NCBI GenBank assembly: GCA_022560025.1
Contig: JAFISE010000067.1
Coordinates: 62,001-126,000, forward strand
Length of the DNA: 64,000 bases
From: Stagonosporopsis chrysanthemi
Taxonomy: Eukaryota > Ascomycota > Dothideomycetes > Pleosporales > Didymellaceae
Direction of reading: 5' to 3'
The notes under the pieces were generated by a model. It did no database searches and had not been told where the DNA came from. It worked only from the letters and a program-made list of their open reading frames with translations. Positions 23,707-32,583 of this stretch are shown piece after piece; the first letter of the stretch is position 1, and every line of letters starts with the position of its first letter. A program made the translations under genes and the position numbers.

Positions 23707-23783
23707 TTTTAAAAAAGTAAGACTATAACTTTAAAAGCTTTTATAGTTAAACTAAAGCCTATATATTATATTGTAGGTGCTTA

Positions 23784-23994
23784 TAATAGACGTGCAATAA
23801 TATAGAGCAATTAACACTGTGTTTTTTTACAATCTAAGTATATACAAATTTATTACTAGGCTTTAAATTATAAATCTCTGCAATAGTATTATTAATTCTT
23901 AGCATAGTAGTAGAGTTATTACGCGTTAAAATAGGTGCGTTGTTTGGTTATACTGTGCATTGGTTGAATCCGTGCATTAGGTGCACGGACACGG
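23784..23994 (-). repeat. Right 211-bp inverted repeat of element B
   Basis: Inverted partner of 21893-22103, ending GTGCACGGACACGG next to the flanking TA. Confidence 0.9.
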
Positions 23995-23996
23995 TA

Positions 23997-24421
23997 TATG
24001 TTGTGAAAGTTTACACAACGTCGGGTAAAGTGTCCTGCTGCGCATGCTTCTTGGCGAATGTGTTTAGTAGAGTAGTACTCACAAGAGTCACGCTGTTTGC
24101 CGGAGTGTGCAAGCTTGACAGCCTGGCCTTTTCCTTCCATGCCCCTGCCCTTTCAATATCGACCATACCGGAACACAACATCAATACACGTCGACAATGC
24201 TGTCGATAAACATTCTTGGTTGTAAAATTAGCCAGGTACAGGACGTGTGTGTCTAACGGAGCCCGAAGCGTTGCGTACAGTGCATACTGCCACATATTTT
24301 CCAGCACTGATGCAGGCGAGGGCGCGTAGGGCATCACGTGACGATCCGGCGTCGTGCTATAAAGCAGGCTGCAACCCCACCAGTACCTCTCTGATCCTCG
24401 AGACTCAATGCAACTTTACCA
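23997..24421. other. Flank of the transposon block
   Basis: Base composition returns to normal immediately after 23996. No supported gene in this stretch. Confidence 0.5.
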
Positions 24422-24826
24422 TCAAGACCGTTCGACTTCACCTAGCGCTTTTCTCCTCGAGTCCAATCCCGGTCTCAGTGAGTCTGGTGCGCTGCGAAGC
24501 AGAATAACATTGACATCACTGGCGTCTTGATATTCAAATCCTTGTCTCGCAACGGCTTCCCTCCTGAGGACCTTAATAAGATGGTTTATGAGGCGGATAG
24601 GATCTTGAACAATATGATCAAGCGTGGTCTGAACACACATGTCGGGCGGTCGGTAATTGAAGACGTGCTCAAGTGCAAAGCTCTTGATGCCATGGAGGCT
24701 ATACGCCAAGAGGTTGAGACTTTCGGGCATCTTTAGGGTCGAGAATTTGATCAGGTGGGATCTTCTTTGCTCTGGAGTGGACGTAGACATTGTTGCGTAG
24801 TGTTGTCGCTTTGCTTCTAGGCTCAT
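24422..24826 (-). CDS. Hypothetical protein, possible small gene
   Basis: Unrecognised. ATG at 24826 (MSLEAKRQHY) opens 134 codons; a second ATG 12 codons further (MSTSTPEQRR) is also possible. The sequence is compatible with helices and has a plausible mix of hydrophobic and charged residues up to about residue 95 (ARQGFEYQDA), after which it looks less protein-like, so an unrecognised intron or a different end is possible. It lies between the RIP-affected transposons and the tandem pair below, in the same orientation as that pair. It could also be a chance frame. Confidence 0.33.
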   Translation of the reverse strand: MSLEAKRQHYATMSTSTPEQRRSHLIKFSTLKMPESLNLLAYSLHGIKSFALEHVFNYRPPDMCVQTTLDHIVQDPIRLINHLIKVLRREAVARQGFEYQDASDVNVILLRSAPDSLRPGLDSRRKALGEVERS

Positions 24827-25025
24827 AAAAACTATTGGGTACACGTCTGATTACCATGTGGATATTACTCATGTTGTTTGATCTAACTTCACGATCTGCT
24901 CGGGTTTCATGGGGTGTTGAGTTAATCCGTGTACGGACTGAAAGGACTTGCAGTTGTTGCCGCGCGAGAAGAAGACCCATCTGTGTTGTAATAGTCGGGC
25001 ATCTGAAAACGTCAGCTAGGCAGAA

Positions 25026-25976
25026 TCAAAAGCGATCAACACCCACATCCCATTGCCGTTCCTCCAAGGCCGACAAAACCTCCTCTTCAAGATGAAACTC
25101 GTACTTCCGATCTAGCATAAATCTTACTCGATATCCTGCCAGCGACGCCACCTGCATCTTTGGGAACAATACTGGAAGAGCCCCAACAAACAGCTCTCTT
25201 CTTTCTTCTGCACTCTTTGCCTCGGTCGAAAACTGAACGCAAATATTCGACCCGGATTTAAGCTCCATCAGCCCCTCAAGCGCTGCCTGCAATCTCTCCG
25301 GTGGCTTTGGTACGCCAAAGATGTAGGCTCTAAAAGAGCCACAATCATGTGTTATTGCACTGAGTCGGACTTCAACACTCGAAACTAGCTCTTTTGGAGA
25401 ACAACCGAGACCTAATTGATCGGTGTTCAAAAACTTGTCTATCAGACCCTGCCCATCACCGAACACGAACGTCGATGTGCGGTAGTAGTTTTCGCTCAGC
25501 TCACGCACAAACTGCGCATCTACGTAATCTGTGCTCCAGAAGTGCTCGGGAAAATGTGCCGTCTTCCAGCGTGCTTTGTTGTGGGAAAAGCATTTTGTGA
25601 CCGGGTCTTTGGTGGATCGGAAGTAGTCGCTATCGATGCGCTCTTCTTTGGTGCTGAGGTGGCGGTACACCATGTCACGCAGCTCACGTGGGAGTTTGAG
25701 CAGGAAGAGGGTGGTGAGAGAGTGGCATTCTGACTTCGCGAACGTGGCTAGGAAGAACTGGGTTTCCGCTGCTTCGATTGCAAGGTCGTGGGATAGAGCG
25801 TTGAGGTACTGTTGTAGTTCGGATATTCTCGCTCTATGCGTGTTCTCGATTGCGACCGCTCTGCGTGTTTTCGTCAGTGTGTTTGTTGTTTGTCGTTAAG
25901 ACTGTGATTATGAAGCATACTCAAGAGCGCGACTGCGCAGTGATCGTCGTGAATTTGGGCACAGCACATTCACCAT
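25026..25976 (-). CDS. Unrecognised coiled-coil / LPRELRDMVY-family protein, copy 1
   Basis: Exons 25976-25921 and 25860-25026, intron of 60 nt (donor GTATGC, branch CACTGAC, acceptor CACGCAG), phase 2; 296 aa. The N-terminus is basic, followed by a predicted amphipathic helix of about 45 residues (from RARISELQQYL). Then comes LPRELRDMVYRHL, resembling the F-box-like start of many Dothideomycete lineage-specific proteins. A longer alpha/beta region follows with GALPVLFPKMQ near residue 255. It is intact. It is paralogous to the next gene upstream on the same strand (26340-27450): same exon layout, intron phase, coiled coil, LPRE(L/V)RDM block and VPLMLP-like block. Function unknown; an F-box-like adaptor role would be speculation. 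Confidence 0.68.
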
Positions 25977-26339
25977 CGTTCAAGATCTATGGGAAATCTG
26001 GGGAATAGGATTGTATTCAAGATTTACTCATTGTTGATGATCCATCTCGGTGCTACTTGAAGCTTACTCGGGTGCTCACACCAGGAGGTGAAATGGCTAA
26101 GCTGAAAAGAGAAAAGCCTTAAATGCTTGACCAATTGAGGATCAGAATCTCAAAGCTGTCAATGCAGTGTTAAAGACAGGTCCGTATATGATTGCAGACT
26201 CGTATGATCTCGGATTCTTCGCAAAATGTACCTTTATTCGTTGGCTCCGAAATCTCTCGTGTGACTTTATAGTGCGTCTCATCTCTGAAGGAACGGTCAG
26301 GTCGTTCATGGAGTACGACCGGATCCATCAGCGACCTTA
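25977..26339. other. Intergenic between the tandem paralogues
   Basis: No supported gene; expected to hold the promoter of copy 1 and the 3' flank of copy 2. Confidence 0.5.
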
Positions 26340-27450
26340 CTATTCATCCTCCAAATCACTGAAACTGGAATAAAAGTCTCTAGAGTATTCGTTACTACCA
26401 TCGCTAGAGTCCTCTGCACGTGCGCTTTCAGGCTCTCTTCTTGATATGTTATGCACCTTGTGCTGCTACAACTGTCAGCGGACTGCTTCAAGTCACACCA
26501 GTCAAAATGACTCACCTGTAAGAACTTATCTATCCATGCAGTCATTTGAGTCAGATCACCAGCCGTTGAGAGGTTGAAGTTCCATGCCGTTGCTCCGCAA
26601 ATGGTGATTTTGATGATATAGCTAGCAGCTTGAAGCCGCCGTAGAGTTGGCAACATGAGCGGGACGACGTTGTCGCAAACCTATTCTTGGAGACTAAGAC
26701 CTTTGATCTGTTTCCAAGGGTCGCTGCAAGAGATGCTGAAACTCATGATTGTACCACTCCGGAATCCGAAAGGGTGCTCCAGCTGTTCTAGAAACTCTTG
26801 ATTCGACATCATACGAAAGAAGCATTGAGGGCGCCCGCTCGGTCCACGTAGGTCCACCTCGCAATCCAAAACTAAAAGTATGTTACAAGCATAATCGACT
26901 GGCTTGTACCCGAGTTCAGCCGGCTTTAGAAGTCGTAGCTTATGGACAAGCTTTAGGCTGGTCCTATCCGCCTTGAACTGAAATTGTTTCGATCGAAAGA
27001 AGTGCTGACCCATTTCTAGGTGCATCATCTCTCCAACAAATGCAATGTTTCGCCAATGCTCGTACTCCGACATCTTGGCGAACATGAAAGAGGAACCCGT
27101 CATGCAAACTTGCTCTTCTGGATGGACGTAGCCATATATCATGTCGCGCACCTCACGAGGAAGTCTGGCGCACACATCCTCGCAACAGAGGCGGCATTTG
27201 GTCTTCGCGCATGCGCTAAGTAGTCGTTTGGTGACCTTCTTATTGTCTCGTGCGACTCGTCGGCAGTCGTCACGGGCAGTTTCGGCCTGCTCAAGCAATT
27301 GTTCCGCTTCTTTGAGCTTTCTTTTGCCCAATAGCTGTGACCGCAGCGCCCTATGATAAATGTTAGCCAGGAAAGAGACCGCAGGAACATATATCCCTCT
27401 CACCTCATCAACCCCAAGTGCGGCTCTTCGCATTCGTCTGCAGGCGCCAT
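26340..27450 (-). pseudogene. Coiled-coil / LPREVRDM-family protein, copy 2, with in-frame stop
   Basis: Exons 27450-27404, 27350-26516 and 26465-26340 join in consistent phase (introns GTGAGA..CATAG and GTGAGT..TGTAG) into 335 codons, but TAG at 26683-26681 interrupts exon 2 after SLQE. The frame continues directly after it with VCDNVVPLMLPTLRR, which lines up with copy 1's FVGALPVLFPKMQV, so the stop is a lesion rather than the natural end. The usual residue would be Gln (CAG), and C-to-T at CpA is the RIP signature. N-terminal part: about 45-residue Lys/Glu-rich coiled coil, a Cys cluster (CAKTKCRLCCEDVC) and LPREVRDMIYGYV. The C-terminus is acidic. The ATG at 27450 was preferred to one at 27433 because only it splices in phase. 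If translated, a truncated protein of about 238 aa results. Confidence 0.62.
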
Positions 27451-27829
27451 ACTCGGCGTTGTTTGGTCATATGCGAGCAGCGGTGTGGTGGTTGCTGGTA
27501 GGATCGGGACTGATGCGGTTTTCACTTGGGCAAGCGGGGCAAACGTATGATCACGTGCGAGTCCTTCACTGCCGCCTAGTCCTTTACGTCACACCGGTAT
27601 CGTCCCTTTCTAAGATATCTGAGCGAGCTGAATGATCTAGAAGGCACGCCAGAGTAGTCAGTCCAGTATTTGTGATTGTAATTAGCGCGAGAAGCCCAGA
27701 ATGATTGCTGAGCTTAGAACATGAGTTGAATTATTGACAGAGAAAAAACGGGATGTAAAGACACTAGCACACAGACAAGACTTCCGCTAAAACATGCAAT
27801 CAAATGCGACTGCCCATATCAAAGCACAC
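27451..27829. other. Intergenic
   Basis: Promoter side of copy 2 and 3' flank of the polygalacturonase gene. Nothing else seen. Confidence 0.5.
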
Positions 27830-29135
27830 CTATGAGCACTTGGTGACGCTGGGAACGTTGGTGCAGCTGCTATAGGTCTTTCCGCCAGTGATGGAGACGT
27901 TCGACCAGGTCCAGCCAGTGCATGACGAGCTGCTACCGCAGGTAACGACAACATCATAGCCAGAGCTGGAGACAGCACCAGTGCCGGTTATGTTCTCGAC
28001 GATAAGGCCAGTGATGGGGATGCCGGTGCCAGCTGTGCCCTTCAAGTCCCCTCCGTCGTAGTTCTGCTCGATGAGAGCACCGTACCTGGTAGGGCGTGTT
28101 AGGAGCACAAACTTGAGCAAGAATGCCACAGGGTAACTTACTTGGAGATATTCTTGAGGGTGATCTTGTTGTAGGTCACCTTGTTAATCGTACCAGTGTC
28201 GCCAACGGAGGCCTTCACGCGGATCCCGTTGGTCGAGTTCTGGATGACGTTGTTGTAGAAGGTGACTGTGTCGACAACGTTGGACGAGCGGCCACCGACG
28301 GAACCAATAGACAAGCCGTGACCACCAGAGCAGAGACCGTTTTGAAAGGTTATGCTCTAGGATGCGATGTCAGTGCTGAAACAAAGCTAAAAGAGGACAA
28401 CTTACCGTTCCAGAGTTGACAGCAACGCAGTCGTCTTGATTGTATACCTTCGCTCCATCTATCAAAACATTGGAGCTGGTGCCGATGTCGAAGCCATCGG
28501 TGTTGTGGCCGAGGCTGCCAGTGTCACCGGCGGAGTCATCGATGGTCATTCCAGTAATTGTCAGTTTATCGCAGCTAGCAATGCTCACAGCCTGAACAGG
28601 AGTGTTCTTGATGTTGAGGTTGGTGACGGTCGAGCTGGTAAGGCTGTGTAGAGCAAGGAACTATAGTGCTTTAGCAAGGAACGATAATGTAAATTCACGT
28701 GAAGTCTACCTTGGGCTTGGTCTTTCCGCCATTGCCACCCTGACCATCCCACCAACGTGCGCCATCAGGGTTTAGGACAGCGCCCGAAGCACCCTGAACA
28801 GCGATCTTGTTACCACCAATAGAGAGAAGAGGTCCAGCCCACTCCTTGTAACCCCAGGTGGTGGTGCCTTGAAAGATGACAGTTGTGCCCTCAGCAAGCT
28901 TGGACAAGTCAAGCGTTGTGCCAGAAGGGACAGCAACATTGTTCAGAACAATGGTAGCGCAAGCTGTCTGCGACTTGCTGGCAGAAGCGGCACCGTCAGA
29001 GCCCGAGAAAGTACAACTGGTGGCTCGCTTCGCAACGGCGTTCGGCTGCGGTGCAGGGGTTATCGCAGGAGCCGGTGCGGCCACAACAGATGCGGCGAGC
29101 GATGCTGTCAATACAATAGCAGAGAAGAAAAGCAT
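27830..29135 (-). CDS. Endo-polygalacturonase, glycoside hydrolase family 28
   Basis: Secreted pectinase hydrolysing alpha-1,4-galacturonan. Four exons: 29135-28710, 28660-28406, 28356-28142 and 28085-27830, with in-phase GT..AG introns; 383 aa, usual length. Signal peptide about 1-19, then a short propeptide ending KR (residues 37-38). Catalytic blocks in order: NTDG (about 195), QDD (about 217-219), GGHG with catalytic-region His (about 240), and NGIRVK (about 273-275), where most fungal enzymes have RIK. The QNYDGG-type tail is present. The Ile-to-Val change in RIK is conservative. A TATATAAG box lies about 85 bases upstream of the ATG. With the PL3 lyase this indicates capacity to degrade pectin. 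Confidence 0.95.
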
Positions 29136-29215
29136 CTTGAGTAGAGAATCGAAAGCTTGGTGCTAGGAGTGAGTGGCTTGGCTGCTTGGCCAGAATGCTT
29201 GGTTTCGCATGATCC

Positions 29216-29223
29216 TTATATAC
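29216..29223 (-). promoter_or_regulatory. TATA box of the polygalacturonase gene
   Basis: TATATAAG on the minus strand, about 80-90 bases before the ATG at 29135. Prediction only. Confidence 0.5.
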
Positions 29224-29914
29224 GATCATTTGGAAAGCTGGTTCATTTGTCTTTCGAACGCGTCGTCGCAATCTATCTGGGACTATTTCTCCAGTGCGGA
29301 TATTAAGCGGGGCGCCGACATCCTCCAATTACTGAGGTTCGCGCTGTTCAGTGTACCTCCTGAACGTACATTCGGTCGAGCTACGATAGACGCATGACTC
29401 TGAAAATGACGCTGCGAGAGGATAACGAGAGTGTCGGCACTATCGAATGTAGCTCCGTGGGGTTTCGCAATCCCACCAATCATCAATTCTCCGTGTCAAA
29501 ATCTCCTTTCGTTACGAATACGAATGTGGAGAAAACCTGGGGTTTGCTGGTAGCATGAACCGGTCTTTCTGAGATCCGCTCGAACTTTGGCTCAGACAAG
29601 CTTTGCATAGTTGCAGGCAGTGATGCTGTCAGGCTTGGCCGTACGTCGCGGTTCTTGCAACAATGACTCGAGAGAAAAGGCTGTACAGGAAGCCATGTAC
29701 CCGTGCATATATTAGATATGTACTGAGCTGTTTCAGTAGTCCACGCCTACTAGAGTGTGTGCGCAGATCCTTTGGCACAATGTCTGTGCTGGTGTGGAGT
29801 CGATCTGGTCCAGACCCCAAATGCTGACAATGAACGAACATGCTAGCCCCTAACGCCATAAACGCTACGCCATGAACGCTGGAATCTTGAGGAAAAGAAA
29901 CACCCATCTCTTAC
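29224..29914. other. Intergenic
   Basis: Upstream region of the polygalacturonase gene and 3' flank of the receptor gene; no gene supported. Confidence 0.5.
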
Positions 29915-31640
29915 TTATACAAAATCCGAGGGTATCGTTGTTGAAGGTGGTGCATGTAACCTTGGAGTTGTGCTGAACTTAGGATGTGATCGCGAACTCG
30001 CTGATCTGGCAGGATGCGCGAAGTCATCAAAGTCATGCGACATCCGAGGGTTAGGCAGGGTTTGTCGTGCCAGGAGGCGTGCTTCGTCATCATGGGCTGC
30101 CAACAGCTGCATCTGGCCAAGATTCTGCGATGATGACAACCCCTGGTGCAATGCGACTTGCAGAGGTGCGTATTGTCGAGTGTCTTGGGGAAATAATGAG
30201 AATCTTGGTGCCGTATCTGATCGGGTTGGCGTCGAGACACGGCTAGAGTAGCATGAGCTTGAGCTCGACGGATCGGGACTCCCTTGCAAAGCCAAGTGTC
30301 CAAAAGACTCAGATACGTCTATCGTAGCGACGCTTGACAGACGCGCATGCGTAGGCGGTTCAATTGGGGACGGACAGAAGCACATTGCGCTCTGTAGACT
30401 GATTATGTCAAATTTATTACCGGAATCGCTGTCAGAAACACTTCCGTGAACACTCGAAATTCCGGCTCGACTCGTCTCCGTCGCAGTAGGTGGGTTTGTA
30501 GGTAACTGAAGAGTTGCTATCGGTGGCGGCATGAAGGGACTGATCGGAGTAGGGCTCGGAATGCGCGGCGATACTATAGAGACTCGCTCAGGCTCTCTGA
30601 TGAGGCTGGTAAAGGATTTTGGTGACTCGAATCGGATGTTCGCCTCTCTCTTACGCAGTCGGTTCGGTAATGGGCCAGGTTCGCGTCTGACTCTGGGCCT
30701 CACGGTCCGACTGCGTGTCGAATACGATCTCCAGATATTGCCTTGAAGGCTTTTGAAAAATGGCACCATGTAGGGAATACAGGCAGTGCAGATACTAGTA
30801 CTCACGTGCACTTGCGTACATATCGTGGTGATCCAAAGATCGTATTCCGGATTGTCGTGTGGTGATACTTGGTAAAAGTAGATCGCGCGCATCACAGCAG
30901 CTGAAACCACAAGAAGCCGCGGCGCGAAGCAAGCAACCACTGCAATCTTTCTAGACATGCGTACTCTGAGATGTGCCACCAGATCTACAGAAAGCGTAAC
31001 GATGAACAACTCTGTGGATGTATCGATTGCGCAATAAACGACCCAGAAGACTCGCTGGAAATATCAGCATACAGTGTTGGCTCGCACAACGAATTACTCA
31101 CAGTATTGAAGCAACGTAGTGTCATCATCTCCCAAGGTCTTGGAAGCTCGCATTGGAAGGCAACGGCAGCGACGGATGCCAGACTCCAAGTGAAGATGCA
31201 AACGCCGAAACCGAAAACGAAGAAACGGTGTGTGCGTAGCACCACCACATTGTAGAATAGAACAATGATCGATAGCTTCGAAAAGCAAAGTGAAGAGATG
31301 TACAACAGCTCAGAAGCATAGTAGCCTTTCATGATACTATTGGCTCGGTCAATGGACAGATAATCGAGCACACCGAAGTTCTTGGACGTGAGTATGAGAG
31401 TGGTGACCGATAAACCGACCGCGAATGTCTATCAAAGTCAGACACAATTTTGTGGATGGCAATCCCACTTACAGTCGCTAAAGAAATGAAGAGGTCGTCG
31501 AGAGCTACTTTGCGAAAAACGATGGCTTTCATGATTTGGCGGGCAATGAAAACAACTAGAAAGGCTCCCGTGAGAGCATATGTCGCTACGTTAATTACGC
31601 TCGTTCGATCCTCGCGCGATTCGACCGAACGGAGACCCAT
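29915..31640 (-). CDS. Rhodopsin-like fungal integral membrane protein (PTH11/SAT4-type)
   Basis: Seven-TM-type protein of the fungal rhodopsin-domain family; members include candidate receptors for surface or host cues. Exons 31640-31473, 31428-31102 and 31054-29915 are joined by phase-0 introns (GTAAGT..GATAG, GTGAGT..TCCAG); 544 aa. The membrane domain covers about 1-270: a first TM pair around YALTGAFLVVFIARQ, then KVALDDLFISLAT, TFAVGLSVTTLI, SKLSIIVLFYNV, WVVYCAIDTSTELFIVTLSV and CTACIPYMVPFFKSL. The long C-terminal tail (about 270 residues) is hydrophilic, Ser/Pro/Arg-rich and probably regulated by phosphorylation. No CFEM domain is seen at the N-terminus. I took the ATG before GLRSVES; an ATG further upstream would add 43 residues. 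Ligand unknown. Confidence 0.82.
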
Positions 31641-32583
31641 CTTTGCGTGGTACCGGCTTAGGCAAAGAGCGAGTTGTGACGTTCTCGACAGGTGGGAAGA
31701 CTTGAAAATACCGATCACCGTTTCAAAGTGCTGTTGTAATGGTACATGGTAAACAGAGACAAAAGACACAAACGCGATCGAGAAAAATAGCTTATTGAGA
31801 TCAGTAGAGTAAGCAGTCTTCTGTATCTACACAACGAAAGCTATCGTTAGCAGCATCAGGCCTCCCAGCTGTGGCATTGTCAAGACAATCCCGAGAGGAC
31901 GTCTGGGCAAAATTGCTGCGCGTTGCTCGGGACTCAAAAGGTTTTCGCTATGCCTATCGCCAGAAAAACCGATATAGAAGACGGCTCGGGATTTGCCTCA
32001 TGCAGTGAGCAGCCAGTGCAAGATTGGGTGTTGGCAGGGCCTGGAGTACACAGTACCAAGCGAGAATTTCGCAGCAGCTCGCCCGGCCGCAAGCGCAGGC
32101 CGCAGAAGTGGCTCCAGCAAACACAGTTCAGTTGCGAACGAACTCGCTTCCTTCGTGCCTACAGTGTTCTCGGAAAGCACGGCTTGACAGTCTCAACTCG
32201 GCGTCCAGAGAGGCTGATGCGATTCAATCTCGGGGACCGAACAAAGGAGGCTGAGCAAAGACGGCCGCCGAAACTCGACACCTACAAATGGACAGATCGA
32301 AGCCGTAACACAGGCACTGCGCGCGATACTGTCAGGTCGAGCATGGCGCTCGAGCTTCCGGGAGTGGTGGCAGCGACCAGGCGTCGTCGCGACAGAAAGT
32401 GTGGAAATGTAGAGGCGTGGCTGGGGGCGAGTCAGCCAAGGCTCGGTTGTGTGCCCCTCGTTGCCACCAGTGGGTAAGTTACCGAGCCTCACACCTCGGA
32501 ACAGTACACACACATGTCAAGCGTCTCCAAGGCATCTTTCATAGCTTCGATCTGCGCAGCATATTTTTTTCTCGTGCATCAGA
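31641..32583. promoter_or_regulatory. Divergent intergenic region, receptor and esterase homologue
   Basis: About 940 bases between two genes transcribed away from each other, probably carrying both promoters. Reading frames inside it show no domains. No specific site recognised. Confidence 0.4.

Larger units (their letters stand above)
21891..23996 (+). mobile_element. Pogo-like DNA transposon B with 211-bp inverted repeats
   Basis: The element proper is 21893-23994 (2,102 bp), flanked by TA at 21891-21892 and 23995-23996. It is extremely AT-rich, with TA in great excess, the end state of strong RIP. Long inverted repeats end in CCGTGTCCGTGCACC. The interior has no reading frame over 60 codons, yet transposase blocks are still legible on the plus strand. 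It belongs to the pogo/Tc1-like group but differs from element A in ends and sequence. Confidence 0.92.
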
